From Thalassotalea crassostreae (GTDB lineage Bacteria; Pseudomonadota; Gammaproteobacteria; Enterobacterales; Alteromonadaceae), in assembly GCF_001831495.1 (NCBI RefSeq), contig NZ_CP017689.1, forward strand, positions 1,054,001-1,118,000: a stretch of 64,000 nucleotides of DNA. Reading direction: 5' to 3'. A model generated the notes under the pieces. That model was not told the origin of the DNA. It did not search any database and saw only the letters and a list, made by a program, of their open reading frames with translations. The stretch's first letter is position 1, and each line of letters begins with the position of its first letter. The translations under genes were made by a program, and so were the position numbers. This document shows positions 26,004-35,719 of this stretch, piece by piece.

Positions 26004-26400
26004 CTTTTCTTTGTTTTTCCTATATCTAAAAATCTTCCTAAATTACTTATTTCATTATTCGAACTTGCGAAGCAAGTTTAAAAAAATTGTATGGAACAAT
26101 TTTTCACGCACGTAGTGCGCCCGAAGGGTGAAGTACAGGATGTACTGAATACATCTTGCATCACCGACCACTTTTCTTTTTTTATCCTATATCTAAAAAT
26201 CTTCCTGAATACATCTTGCATCACGAACAGATTCAATTCATTTTTCAACAAAATTAGTTCTCATCTTGGCATATTGAATTAGCGACCACTTTTCTCTTTG
26301 TTTTTCCTATATCTAAAAATCTTCCTGAATACATCTTGCATCACGAACAGATTCAATTCTTTTTTCAGTAAAGTTAGTTCTCATCTTGGTATTTCTTTAA
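25988..26400 (+). repeat. Degenerate tandem repeats derived from the tRNA-Pro copy 2 3' end
   Basis: CTTGCATCACCGACCA plus a tail ending ATCTAAAAATCTTCCT occurs intact at 25988 and 26155. A third copy near 26283 keeps only GCGACCACTTTTC and the tail. The segment ATCTAAAAATCTTCCTGAAT recurs at 26191 and 26311, a 120-bp period. The units carry an ATTCAAT / ATTGAAT inverted repeat. A 63-codon open frame over this stretch is only repeat sequence. Confidence 0.85.
26062..26145. repeat. Run of five back-to-back mini-hairpins
   Basis: Consecutive short perfect hairpins: AACTTGC-GAA-GCAAGTT (26062-26078); a 9-bp A/T stem with loop ATGGA (26082-26104); CGCAC-GTA-GTGCG (26107-26119); CCC-GAA-GGG (26120-26128); GTACA-GGA-TGTAC (26133-26145). 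Hairpins three and four are enclosed by TTCA / TGAA, giving a three-way junction. It is inserted between the first and second tRNA-Pro end copies. It may be a dispersed palindromic element. Confidence 0.75.
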
Positions 26401-26844
26401 ATCCAATGTTCAGCGTTACAAAATAATTAATATTTATTAGCTTTACGCTTGTTTTTTGAATAAGCGTCCATATATCTATCGCTGAAAGCGAATATAGTTT
26501 GCTAAGTGATTGTATATAAATGATATCAATTGTCACTGTAGATAAGTCTACGAAGACTGTTGATAGTAGGGCTTTGGCTTAAACGAGTCGTTTGATATTA
26601 AAGTAAAGTCATTACTTATTAGATAGGTGTTTACAGCATCGCATTGCACCGCTATAATTCCGCGTCACATTTTAATCAAGTCTATATTTTATAGACGTTA
26701 GAACATCTTTTTAAGAAAGAGTTTTTATAGCTTTTTCTACGTAAGACAAATTTAGTTTGTTTTACAACGACGGTAAGCATCAGTTTACTAGTGAAAATAG
26801 AGATGCATTAATAGGCGTAAAACGCCGTAATTTGAGGTATAAAA
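26401..26844. other. Leader region of tig
   Basis: No gene is seen. It contains the tig promoter at 26630, about 180 nt of 5' untranslated sequence and an RBS (GAGG) 8 nt before the tig ATG. Confidence 0.6.
26630..26658 (+). promoter_or_regulatory. Sigma-70 promoter of tig
   Basis: TTTACA (26630-26635), 17-bp spacer, TATAAT (26653-26658). Confidence 0.75.
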
Positions 26845-28149
26845 ATGCAAGTTTCAGTTGAGACTACTCAAGGCTTAGAACGTAAAGTTTCTATTACTGT
26901 TCCAGCCGAAACAGTAGATGTAGAAGTAAGAAACCGTCTGCGTCAAATCGCAAAAACACAGAGAATCAATGGCTTCCGTCCAGGTAAAGCACCAATTTCT
27001 CATATCAAAAAACTTCACGGCGCATCTGTACGTCAAGAAGTTGCTGGTGAATTAATGCAACGTCATTTCGTTGAAGCTATCATGGCTGAGAAATTAAACC
27101 CTGCAGGTCGTCCAGCGTTCGTTGCTACTAGCAATGAAGAAGGTAAAGAATTAGCGTTCAGCGCAACGTTTGAAATCTACCCAGAAGTTGAATTAGCCGG
27201 TCTTGAAACAATTAAAGTTGAAAAGCCAGCGGTTGAAGTAACTGAGAAAGATCTTGATGAGATGTTTGTTACGTTACAAAACCAACACAAAACTTGGAAA
27301 GAAAACAAGCGTAAAACTAAGAAAGGCGACAAGCTAACTATCGATTTCAATGGCCGTGTTGACGGTGAAGAATTTGAAGGTGGTAAAGCGGAAGCTTTCG
27401 AACTTGAACTTGGTTCAGGTCGCATGATCCCAGGTTTCGAAAAAGAAATCACAGGTATGAAAGTTGGTGAAGAGAAAACAATCACTGTGACTTTCCCTGA
27501 AGATTACCATGCAGAAAACCTTAAAGGTAAAGATGCTGAGTTCGATATCGTTGTTCACAAAACTGAAGGTCCAATTGTTCCTGAAATTGATGACGAATTC
27601 GCAACTAAGTTTGGTGTAGAAGAAGGCGGTGTTGAAGCTTTACGTGTTGAAGTTCAAAAGAACATGGAACGCGAATTAGAGCAAGCTGTTAAAGCTAAGG
27701 TTAAAGAACAAGTTCTTGAAGGATTAGTTGCTGCTAACGAAGTACACGCTCCGCAAGCGCTAGTTTCTCAAGAAATTGATGTTTTACGTCAACAAGCAAT
27801 GCAACGTTTCGGTGGTCAAATGGACCCGAAGAACATGCCACAACTTCCAGCTGAAATGTTCCAAGAACAAGCTGAACGTCGTGTTAAAGTTGGCTTGTTA
27901 TTAGGTGAAGTTATTAAAACTAACGAACTTAAAGTTGATGACGCGAAAGTTAAGTCTCTAATCGAAACAGCTGCATCTGCATATGAAGATCCTCAAGAAG
28001 TTGTAGATTACTACATGGGTAACCAAGAAATGCTTCAACAAATGCAAAATGTTGCACTTGAAGAGCAAGCGATTGAATTAGTTCTTGAAAAAGCGACTGT
28101 TAAAAACAAAAAGACTAAATTTAAAGACATCATGAACCCACAAGGTTAA
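26845..28149 (+). CDS. tig: Trigger factor (ribosome-associated chaperone, peptidyl-prolyl isomerase)
   Basis: Trigger factor binds the ribosome exit tunnel and folds nascent chains. The 434-residue protein has the N-terminal ribosome-binding domain with signature [16 protein letters not shown] (residues 41-56), a central FKBP-type isomerase domain (about 150-245; [20 protein letters not shown]), and the helical C-terminal chaperone arms. The length equals the E. coli family. It heads the conserved order tig-clpP-clpX-lon-hupB-ppiD, but a strong terminator separates it from clpP. Confidence 0.98.
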   Translation: MQVSVETTQGLERKVSITVPAETVDVEVRNRLRQIAKTQRINGFRPGKAPISHIKKLHGASVRQEVAGELMQRHFVEAIMAEKLNPAGRPAFVATSNEEGKELAFSATFEIYPEVELAGLETIKVEKPAVEVTEKDLDEMFVTLQNQHKTWKENKRKTKKGDKLTIDFNGRVDGEEFEGGKAEAFELELGSGRMIPGFEKEITGMKVGEEKTITVTFPEDYHAENLKGKDAEFDIVVHKTEGPIVPEIDDEFATKFGVEEGGVEALRVEVQKNMERELEQAVKAKVKEQVLEGLVAANEVHAPQALVSQEIDVLRQQAMQRFGGQMDPKNMPQLPAEMFQEQAERRVKVGLLLGEVIKTNELKVDDAKVKSLIETAASAYEDPQEVVDYYMGNQEMLQQMQNVALEEQAIELVLEKATVKNKKTKFKDIMNPQG

Positions 28150-28248
28150 TTAATGCCTTTCAGCGTAAAACTTTAAATATTTGCGCTGCTTAGTATAAAT
28201 AACAGCTTTAAACGTCTTTTGCATTGACATTGTCTCTAGCAATAGCTT

Positions 28249-28290
28249 AAATGGCTTATATGAATACATATAAGCCATTTTTATTTTTTA
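28249..28290 (+). terminator. Rho-independent terminator of tig
   Basis: A perfect 14-bp stem AAATGGCTTATATG / CATATAAGCCATTT with a 4-nt loop and a T-rich tail, just before the clpP RBS. Confidence 0.88.
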
Positions 28291-28302
28291 AGGGTAAATT
28301 CT

Positions 28303-28917
28303 TTGTTTAATTCTAATAACAATTCTCCGATCGAAAATGCGTTAGTACCTATGGTTGTTGAACAAACAGCGAAGGGCGAACGCTCATATGATATTTATTC
28401 TCGTTTGTTGAAAGAGCGAGTGATCTTTTTGTGTGGTCAAGTAGAAGAGCACATGGCCAACTTAATTGTTGCGCAATTATTGTTCCTTGAGTCGGAATCT
28501 CCAGAAAAAGATATTTTCCTATATATCAACTCGCCAGGTGGTAGCGTTACCGCAGGCATGGCGATATACGATACCATGCGTTTTATTAAACCAAACGTTA
28601 GTACTGTATGTATGGGCCAAGCGGCAAGTATGGGCGCTTTCCTGTTATCTGCTGGCGAAAAGGGTAAACGTTTTTGTTTACCAAATGCACGTGTAATGAT
28701 TCACCAGCCTTTAGGTGGATTCCAAGGTCAAGCATCTGATTTTGAAATTCATGCGAAAGAAATCCTGTCTATTAAAGAGAAGTTAAATCGATTAATGGCA
28801 GAGCATACTGGTCAAGATTATAAGAAAGTAGCTAAAGATACCGATCGCGATAACTTCTTAAGTGCACAAGAAGCGGTTGATTATGGATTAGTTGACTCCA
28901 TATTAACTAATAGATAG
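28303..28917 (+). CDS. clpP: ATP-dependent Clp protease proteolytic subunit
   Basis: ClpP is the tetradecameric serine peptidase that degrades substrates unfolded by ClpX or ClpA. The 204-residue protein has the catalytic triad Ser109 (GQAASMGAF), His134 (VMIHQPLGG) and Asp183 (DTDRDNF), and a short N-terminal propeptide before ALVPMVVEQ. The start is a TTG (28303) with AGGG 8 nt upstream; the next ATG would remove the processing region. It is followed by clpX after 145 bp, with a weak hairpin between. Confidence 0.97.
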   Translation: MFNSNNNSPIENALVPMVVEQTAKGERSYDIYSRLLKERVIFLCGQVEEHMANLIVAQLLFLESESPEKDIFLYINSPGGSVTAGMAIYDTMRFIKPNVSTVCMGQAASMGAFLLSAGEKGKRFCLPNARVMIHQPLGGFQGQASDFEIHAKEILSIKEKLNRLMAEHTGQDYKKVAKDTDRDNFLSAQEAVDYGLVDSILTNR

Positions 28918-28942
28918 TAGTAACGATTACCATTGAACAGCT

Positions 28943-28965
28943 AAGCCAAGAAGCCTTGGCTTTGT
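28943..28965 (+). terminator. Weak hairpin after clpP
   Basis: AAGCCAAG / CTTGGCTT, an 8-bp stem with a 4-nt loop followed by TGTTA. It lacks a proper T run, so read-through into clpX is likely. Confidence 0.45.
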
Positions 28966-29062
28966 TATCTTTATTGTGAAATGCGTAATTTGTGAAATAC
29001 TTAGTATTAGAAGTTTTATTTTTTGCCAGCAGGCAAACTGTTTAGATTGAGGTAAAAACCGT

Positions 29063-30343
29063 ATGACCGACGATATAAAAGGTAGCGGTGATAACGAAAA
29101 GTTATTGTATTGCTCGTTTTGTGGAAAGAGCCAACATGAAGTTAGAAAACTGATTGCGGGTCCTTCTGTTTATGTATGTGATGAGTGTGTTGAGCTTTGC
29201 AATGATATTATTCGCGAAGAGATTAAAGATATTTCGCCGAAAGCGGAAGCAGATGAGCTACCGACACCTAAAGAAATTCGCGATAATTTAGAAGATTACG
29301 TTATCGGCCAAACCCACGCCAAGAAAGTGCTCGCGGTAGCGGTTTACAATCACTATAAGCGTTTACGCAATGGTGATAGCCATAATGGTGTTGAACTAGG
29401 TAAGTCAAACATCTTGTTAATTGGACCAACAGGTTCAGGTAAAACATTATTAGCTGAAACTATGGCTCGTATGTTGGATGTGCCGTACACAATGGCTGAT
29501 GCGACTACATTAACCGAAGCCGGTTATGTTGGTGAAGATGTTGAAAATATTATTCAAAAACTTCTACAAAAATGTGATTACGATGTAGAGAAAGCGCAGC
29601 GTGGTATCGTTTACATCGATGAGATCGATAAGATCTCTCGCAAGTCAGACAACCCTTCGATTACTCGAGATGTTTCTGGTGAAGGCGTACAACAAGCATT
29701 ACTGAAGTTAGTTGAAGGTACAATAGCATCTGTGCCGCCACAAGGTGGCCGTAAACATCCACAGCAAGAGTTTTTGCAAGTTGATACTTCTAAGATTTTA
29801 TTTATCTGTGGTGGAGCGTTTGCTGGACTTGATAAAGTGGTTGAACAACGAATGATCACCGGCACTGGTATTGGTTTTGGACAAAAAGTAAAAGACAGCG
29901 ATGCGAAGAAGTCTTTGACTGAAAACTTCCAAAATGTTGAACCAGAAGATTTAGTGAAATATGGTTTAATACCAGAGTTTATTGGTCGATTACCTGTTGT
30001 TGCGACATTAACAGAACTTGATGAAGACGCACTTATCCAAATATTGCAAGAACCGAAAAATGCGTTAACTAAGCAGTTTACCGCATTATTCGATATGGAA
30101 GGTGTTGAGTTAGAGTTTAGAGAAGATGCCCTTAAAGCGATTGCCAATAAAGCCATGGTTCGTAAGACAGGAGCTCGTGGTTTACGTTCGATCGTTGAAG
30201 GTGTATTGCTTGATACTATGTACGAATTACCGTCATTAACGGATGCCTGTAAAGTGGTTGTTGATGAAGCTGTGATTAAAGGTGAATCTAAACCAATTAT
30301 TATCTTCGAATCACCAGAAGATAAGAAAGTTAACGAAAAGTAG
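29063..30343 (+). CDS. clpX: ATP-dependent Clp protease unfoldase subunit ClpX
   Basis: ClpX is the AAA+ hexamer that recognises, unfolds and feeds substrates to ClpP. The 426-residue protein has the N-terminal C4 zinc-binding domain (Cys17, Cys20, Cys39, Cys42), Walker [10 protein letters not shown], the pore-loop segment [11 protein letters not shown], Walker [11 protein letters not shown], and the ClpP-docking IGF loop ([10 protein letters not shown]). Sensor 2 GARGLRSI lies near the C terminus. GAGG precedes the ATG. It ends in a clear terminator, so clpPX and lon are separate transcripts. Confidence 0.98.
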   Translation: MTDDIKGSGDNEKLLYCSFCGKSQHEVRKLIAGPSVYVCDECVELCNDIIREEIKDISPKAEADELPTPKEIRDNLEDYVIGQTHAKKVLAVAVYNHYKRLRNGDSHNGVELGKSNILLIGPTGSGKTLLAETMARMLDVPYTMADATTLTEAGYVGEDVENIIQKLLQKCDYDVEKAQRGIVYIDEIDKISRKSDNPSITRDVSGEGVQQALLKLVEGTIASVPPQGGRKHPQQEFLQVDTSKILFICGGAFAGLDKVVEQRMITGTGIGFGQKVKDSDAKKSLTENFQNVEPEDLVKYGLIPEFIGRLPVVATLTELDEDALIQILQEPKNALTKQFTALFDMEGVELEFREDALKAIANKAMVRKTGARGLRSIVEGVLLDTMYELPSLTDACKVVVDEAVIKGESKPIIIFESPEDKKVNEK

Positions 30344-30360
30344 ATTCATAACCCTTGCTA

Positions 30361-30390
30361 AAGACCAGCTTAAACGCTGGTCTTTTTATT
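30361..30390 (+). terminator. Rho-independent terminator of clpX
   Basis: AAGACCAGC / GCTGGTCTT, a 9-bp stem with a 6-nt loop followed by TTTTATTT. Confidence 0.9.
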
Positions 30391-30468
30391 TGTCGACTGC
30401 AATATTTTTTGTTGAAAGCTAATTGCACTGAAAAATTACTTTTCCTAAAGAATATTTACAATTAGATA

Positions 30469-30495
30469 TTGAATATCAAACTGATATCCCCATAT
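30469..30495 (+). promoter_or_regulatory. Heat-shock (sigma-32-type) promoter of lon
   Basis: TTGAAT (30469-30474), a 13-bp spacer and CCCCATAT (30488-30495) match the sigma-32 pattern TTGAAA-N13-CCCCATNT well. It lies about 105 bp before the lon ATG, as expected for a heat-shock protease. Confidence 0.7.
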
Positions 30496-30599
30496 ACTCA
30501 ATTAAGCACTTATTTTTTTGATAACTGAACTGCTGATAACTAAGAATAATTAGAACTCAGAGTTTGGTTGTTACTCACCATTTTCCAAGAGAACTTCCT

Positions 30600-32948
30600 A
30601 TGACTACAGAGCATACAGGACAATTTGAAACCCCAGTGTTAGCACTGCGAGATGTTGTGGTCTATCCACAAATGGTTATTCCGTTATTTGTTGGTAGAGA
30701 AAAATCTATTCGTTGTTTAGATCGTGCAATGGAAAACGATAAACGCGTTTTCTTGGTTGCGCAAAAAGATGCGGGCATTGATGAGCCGCAAGCAGAAGAC
30801 TTATTTGAAGTAGGTACTGTGGCTACAATTTTACAAATGCTCAAATTACCGGACGGCACAGTTAAAGTGTTGGTTGAAGGTATGCAGCGAGCAAGTGTAA
30901 AAGAATTTACAGAAACTGAAGAATACTTCATTGCAAATATCGAGTACTTGCAAGCCGAACAAGAAGAGGATGATAACTACGAAGTGTTAGTTCGCAGCGC
31001 AGTTTCTCAGTTTGAAGGTTATGTAAAACTAAACAAAAAAATCCCTCCGGAAGTATTAACTTCTGTGTCTGGTATTGATAATGCAGAGCAGCTTGCCGAT
31101 ACTATGGCAGCACATATGCCACTTAAGCTGGCAGACAAGCAACATGTATTAGAGATCACTAATGTTGGACAGCGTTTAGAATATTTAATGGCATTGATGG
31201 AAGGTGAAATAGACGTATTGCAAGTTGAGAAGAAGATCCGTGGCCGTGTCAAAAAACAAATGGAAAAAAGCCAACGCGAGTACTATTTGAATGAGCAAAT
31301 GAAAGCAATTCAAAAAGAGCTTGGTGATATGGATGACGTTCCAGATGAAGCAGAGCAATTAGTTAAGAAAATTGAAGAAGCTCAAATGCCTGCTGAAGCG
31401 AAAGAAAAAACTCAAGCAGAACTGCAAAAATTAAAAATGATGTCTCCGATGTCAGCTGAAGCTACCGTAGTGCGCAGCTACATCGATTGGATGATTTCAG
31501 TACCGTGGAAAAAACGTAGCAAGCTTAAACGCAATTTAAAACTTGCTGAAGACGTGCTTGAGCAAGATCACTATGGCTTAGAAAAAGTCAAAGAACGTAT
31601 TATTGAATATCTAGCGGTGCAACAACGTGTTACTCAATTGAAAGGCCCAATTCTTTGTTTAGTTGGTCCTCCAGGTGTTGGTAAAACGTCTCTTGGACAA
31701 TCAATTGCTAAAGCGACTGGTCGTAAATATGTTCGTATGGCTCTTGGTGGTGTGCGTGATGAAGCGGAAATTCGTGGCCATCGTCGTACCTATATTGGTT
31801 CTATGCCTGGTAAATTAGTTCAAAAAATGGCAAAAGCGGAAGTGAAAAACCCGTTATTCCTATTGGATGAAATTGATAAAATGGCATCTGATATGCGCGG
31901 CGACCCTGCATCAGCATTATTAGAAGTATTAGATCCAGAACAAAATAGCGCGTTTAACGACCACTACCTGGAAGTTGATTACGACTTGTCTGATGTTATG
32001 TTTGTGGCAACGTCGAATAGTATGAACATTCCAGGTCCATTATTAGACAGAATGGAAGTAATTCGTCTATCGGGTTATACCGAAGATGAAAAACTTAATA
32101 TTGCCACTCGTCATTTGTTGAATAAGCAAATTAAACGCAATGGCTTGAAAGAAAAAGAAATTGAAATTGAAGATAGCGCAATCATTGGCATCATTCGATA
32201 TTACACTCGTGAAGCGGGTGTGCGCTCCCTTGAGCGTGAAATTTCTAAGTTATGTCGTAAAGCAGTGAAAGAAATTTTACTTAATGATGACATCAAGAAA
32301 GTTACCATTAGCCAAGAAAACCTTGAAAAGTACCTTGGTGTACAGCGTTTTGACTATGGTAAGGCTGAAGATGAGAATCGCATTGGTCAAGTCACTGGAC
32401 TTGCTTGGACAGAAGTCGGTGGTGAATTACTAACCATTGAAGCAGCTTCAGTACCTGGTAAAGGTAAATTAAGTTTTACCGGCTCGTTAGGTGAAGTGAT
32501 GCAAGAATCTATTCAAGCGGCAATGACGGTTGTTCGTTCTCGTACTGAAGGTTTGCGTATCAATAGCGATTTTAATGAAAAACGCGATATTCATGTTCAT
32601 GTTCCTGAAGGTGCAACACCAAAAGATGGACCTAGTGCTGGTATCGGCATGTGTACAGCCTTAGTGTCTAGTTTAACGGGTAATCCTGTTAAAGCCGATG
32701 TGGCAATGACAGGTGAAATTACTCTTCGTGGTGAAGTTTTAGCCATTGGTGGCTTAAAAGAAAAGCTTCTTGCGGCACACCGCGGTGGCATTAAAACAGT
32801 CGTTATTCCGAAAGATAATGAGCGTGATTTGAAAGAAATTCCGGATAATGTGAAGGCTGATTTATCAATTCACCCAGTAAAATGGATCGACGAAGTACTT
32901 GAATTAGCATTGTTAGAATCGCCTGAAAAGTGGTCTGTTGCTAGTTAA
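30600..32948 (+). CDS. lon: ATP-dependent Lon protease
   Basis: Lon is a homohexameric AAA+ serine protease that removes misfolded and regulatory proteins. With the ATG at 30600 the protein is 782 residues, close to E. coli Lon (784); an in-frame TTG 12 codons upstream is rejected because it adds residues absent from the family. Order: N-terminal substrate domain (LALRDVVVYPQMVIPLFVGR), coiled coil, Walker A GPPGVGKTSL, Walker B LFLLDEIDKM, and the C-terminal protease with the Ser-Lys dyad in PKDGPSAGIGMC and GGLKEKLLAAHRGG. Confidence 0.98.
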   Translation: MTTEHTGQFETPVLALRDVVVYPQMVIPLFVGREKSIRCLDRAMENDKRVFLVAQKDAGIDEPQAEDLFEVGTVATILQMLKLPDGTVKVLVEGMQRASVKEFTETEEYFIANIEYLQAEQEEDDNYEVLVRSAVSQFEGYVKLNKKIPPEVLTSVSGIDNAEQLADTMAAHMPLKLADKQHVLEITNVGQRLEYLMALMEGEIDVLQVEKKIRGRVKKQMEKSQREYYLNEQMKAIQKELGDMDDVPDEAEQLVKKIEEAQMPAEAKEKTQAELQKLKMMSPMSAEATVVRSYIDWMISVPWKKRSKLKRNLKLAEDVLEQDHYGLEKVKERIIEYLAVQQRVTQLKGPILCLVGPPGVGKTSLGQSIAKATGRKYVRMALGGVRDEAEIRGHRRTYIGSMPGKLVQKMAKAEVKNPLFLLDEIDKMASDMRGDPASALLEVLDPEQNSAFNDHYLEVDYDLSDVMFVATSNSMNIPGPLLDRMEVIRLSGYTEDEKLNIATRHLLNKQIKRNGLKEKEIEIEDSAIIGIIRYYTREAGVRSLEREISKLCRKAVKEILLNDDIKKVTISQENLEKYLGVQRFDYGKAEDENRIGQVTGLAWTEVGGELLTIEAASVPGKGKLSFTGSLGEVMQESIQAAMTVVRSRTEGLRINSDFNEKRDIHVHVPEGATPKDGPSAGIGMCTALVSSLTGNPVKADVAMTGEITLRGEVLAIGGLKEKLLAAHRGGIKTVVIPKDNERDLKEIPDNVKADLSIHPVKWIDEVLELALLESPEKWSVAS

Positions 32949-33244
32949 AATCAGGCACTCACAGTGTTTTTGGTTAAAAAATAGACGAAATAACTGAAAT
33001 AAATGAAAAAAATTTCAATTTAGGGGTTTCTAATTCAAAATACTGTGGTAGTGTAGATATCGAAGTTAAGCAAATCACCGCTCTAGCTTAGGCTTAGCAA
33101 GGGTTTGCATAAGAACTAAATAAAATAAAATTATTAATCTTATTTTTGCAATCTGAAGCTTCTTGTTAATGAAAGTGTTTGACCAACAAATTAACGAACA
33201 CTTTTTGAGAAGTTTCAAATAATAACAATTAAAGGGGAAACATT

Positions 33245-33517
33245 GTGAATAAGTCTCAACTAATCGAAAAAATCGCAGCTGGTGCTGATATCTCTAAAGC
33301 GGCTGCAGGTCGTGCATTAGATTCATTTATCGACGCGGTATCTGATGAGTTAAAATCTGGTGAGCAAGTAGCTCTAGTTGGTTTCGGTACTTTCTCTGTA
33401 CGTGACCGTGCTGCACGTACTGGTCGTAACCCACAAACTGGTGCAACTATCCAAATCGCAGCAGCTAAAATCCCAGCTTTCAAAGCAGGTAAAGCTCTTA
33501 AAGATGCAGTGAACTAA
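33245..33517 (+). CDS. hupB: DNA-binding protein HU-beta
   Basis: HU is a small dimeric nucleoid protein that bends and compacts DNA. The 90-residue protein has the full HU fold: [18 protein letters not shown] at the N terminus and the DNA-arm signature [20 protein letters not shown] (residues 46-65), ending in the [16 protein letters not shown] motif. It starts with GTG, preceded by AGGGGAAAC, as in E. coli hupB. It stands in the usual place after lon, with its own terminator. Confidence 0.98.
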   Translation: MNKSQLIEKIAAGADISKAAAGRALDSFIDAVSDELKSGEQVALVGFGTFSVRDRAARTGRNPQTGATIQIAAAKIPAFKAGKALKDAVN

Positions 33518-33535
33518 GAAAAATTTCTTATTCTG

Positions 33536-33565
33536 AAAAAGCTGGCTGATGCCAGCTTTTTTTTT
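33536..33565 (+). terminator. Rho-independent terminator of hupB
   Basis: AAAAAGCTGGC / GCCAGCTTTTT stem with loop TGAT and a 9-T tail. Confidence 0.94.
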
Positions 33566-33685
33566 GCCCAAATTTTAGTGAAATGAATTTTGGTGATTAA
33601 TGCAAATTAACACTTCAAGGTAAGTCATACCTTTGATACAATCTTGCACTATTAAAATTTATGTCATGATGTTAGCGAGACAAAC

Positions 33686-35578
33686 ATGTTAGAAAGAATT
33701 AGAGAAGGCTCTACGGGAATTACAGCTAAGGTTATTTTAGGCTTAGTGATTGCGACATTTGTATTCGCTGGAGTAGGTACCTATAACAACTCTGTAGATA
33801 CCTCAGCTGCGACGGTTAATGAGCAAAAAATTAGCCAAGCTGATTTTGAGCAAGCGTACAAAAACCAACGTGCACGTATGGAACAGCAATACGGTGAAAT
33901 GTTTGCACAACTTGCAGGTAACGAAGTTTACATGCAAAACATGCGTACTAGTGTGCTAGAGCAATTAATAAACGAAGAGTTAATTGACCAAAATGCGAAG
34001 GCATTGTCGATGGTTGTTAGTGATCAACAAATCAAAGATACAATCTTAAACATGCCTGAATTTCAGGTAGATGGTAAGTTTGACCAAAACCGCTATCAAA
34101 TGGTTATAAGCCAAGCGGGATTTTACCAAGCTTCAGCATTTCGTGATTACTTACGCACAGATATGGCTCGTCGTCAATTGATGCAAAGTATCATGGCGAC
34201 AGAATTTAGCTTGCCTTACCAAAACGAATTAGCAATTAAATTAAACAACCAAACTCGTAATATTCGTTATTCGACTATTGGCGCTGAACAATTTAAAGCA
34301 ACTGTTGTAGTCACTGATGAAGAAATAAATGAGTACTATCAAGCGAATCAAGCTCGTTTTGCAACTCAAGAACAAGTTAAATTGGAATACATTTCTCTTG
34401 ATATTGCTTCATTAGCGAAGGATGTGTCTGTTAGCGAAAGTGATGCTCAATCATACTATGATAATAACTCAGATAGTTACTCTACGATCGAACGTCGTCG
34501 TGCATCTCATATCTTGATTGAAACTGGTGATGATGAATCTGCAGCGCAAGCGAAAGCAGAAGAAATACTTGCTAAAATTAACGGCGGTGAAGACTTTGCC
34601 GAATTAGCTAAGACTGATTCAGCAGATACTTTTTCTGGTGAAAATGGCGGTGATTTAGACTGGTTTGAACAAGGCACAATGGATCCTGCATTCGATGAAG
34701 CTGTATTTGCATTAACCATGGAAAATAACGTTTCAAAGGTTGTCCAATCTGAATTTGGTTTCCATATCATCAAATTAACAGATATCGAAGCGGCTACAGT
34801 ACAGCCATTCGCTGAAGTACAAGCGGAAATCACTGAACAGCTTGCCAACGACCAAGCATTAGAGCGTTTTTACGACTTACAAACTCAAATGGCTGAAACT
34901 GCTTTTGAATCACCTGATTCTTTAGATGAAGCTGCTAGCGTTATTGGCGCAACAGTTCAAACAAGTGAATTTATTGGCCGTTCAGGTAACATGGCGCCAT
35001 TTAATAATGCATCTGTAATTGATGCAGCATTTTCTGATGTTGTTTTACTTGATGCAATGAACTCGGATGTTATCGAAGTTGAAACTGATCAGTTAGCTAT
35101 GGTTGTTCGCGTTTTAGAACACAAGCCTGCAGCAACAAAAGACCTTAGCGAAGTATCAGAGCAAATCAAAACTCAGTTAGTAAATACGAAAGCGAGTGAG
35201 CAAGCTCAGCAAGCTGCAGATGCATTACTTGCACAAGTGATTGCTGCCGAGCAAACTACAACAACTTTCGAGACTGTAGAAAATGTTACTCGTCGTGGTG
35301 GTGTTGTAGAGAATAACATCGCACAACAAGCATTTTTATTAGCTCATCCGGTTGATGGTCAAGTATCAGCAGCGGCAACGTTGATGTTAAATGGTGATTA
35401 TGCGGTTGTTGAAGTTTTATCTGTTAGCGAAGGTGTTGCTAGTGAAGCAGATGCTAATATCGAACAACAACAAGCATCCATTTTGGCACAGTCTGCGTTT
35501 GCAAGTTACATTGCTAACTTAAAGTCTACTGCTGAAATTACTCGTAATTTGCCAGCAAATAGCGCACCGATTTTTTAA
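33686..35578 (+). CDS. ppiD: Periplasmic folding chaperone PpiD
   Basis: PpiD is an inner-membrane-anchored periplasmic chaperone that sits near the Sec translocon and assists envelope protein folding. The 630-residue protein starts with a short cytoplasmic segment (MLERIREGSTGITAKV), an uncleaved membrane helix at 16-32, a SurA-like chaperone domain, and a central parvulin domain (about 270-365; RRASHILIETGDDESAAQA ... SEFGFHIIKL). The parvulin domain of PpiD is usually catalytically weak. Usual neighbour of hupB. It converges with the sap operon across a shared hairpin. Confidence 0.96.
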   Translation: MLERIREGSTGITAKVILGLVIATFVFAGVGTYNNSVDTSAATVNEQKISQADFEQAYKNQRARMEQQYGEMFAQLAGNEVYMQNMRTSVLEQLINEELIDQNAKALSMVVSDQQIKDTILNMPEFQVDGKFDQNRYQMVISQAGFYQASAFRDYLRTDMARRQLMQSIMATEFSLPYQNELAIKLNNQTRNIRYSTIGAEQFKATVVVTDEEINEYYQANQARFATQEQVKLEYISLDIASLAKDVSVSESDAQSYYDNNSDSYSTIERRRASHILIETGDDESAAQAKAEEILAKINGGEDFAELAKTDSADTFSGENGGDLDWFEQGTMDPAFDEAVFALTMENNVSKVVQSEFGFHIIKLTDIEAATVQPFAEVQAEITEQLANDQALERFYDLQTQMAETAFESPDSLDEAASVIGATVQTSEFIGRSGNMAPFNNASVIDAAFSDVVLLDAMNSDVIEVETDQLAMVVRVLEHKPAATKDLSEVSEQIKTQLVNTKASEQAQQAADALLAQVIAAEQTTTTFETVENVTRRGGVVENNIAQQAFLLAHPVDGQVSAAATLMLNGDYAVVEVLSVSEGVASEADANIEQQQASILAQSAFASYIANLKSTAEITRNLPANSAPIF

Positions 35579-35620
35579 TGGGTCGCTAACACAGCAGGAT
35601 AGACCTCTGTATAACATATA

Positions 35621-35655
35621 AAAGTAAGGCCGCTAATAGCAGCCTTACTTTTTTT
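35621..35655 (+). terminator. Terminator between ppiD and sapF
   Basis: AAAGTAAGGC / GCCTTACTTT, a 10-bp stem extended by an inner GCT / AGC pairing, with a 7-T tail. It may act in both directions for the convergent sap operon. Confidence 0.88.
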
Positions 35656-35719
35656 GAATATATGGTAAGTTTAATTAATTTAGGCTTAATTGAGTTAGTC
35701 TCAATTGATTTGGCGTAAG

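Noticed and set aside
26091..26282. Open frame of 63 codons on the plus strand
   Set aside because: It lies wholly within mini-hairpins and tRNA-derived repeats, and its amino acid sequence repeats (NTSCIT) only because the DNA does.
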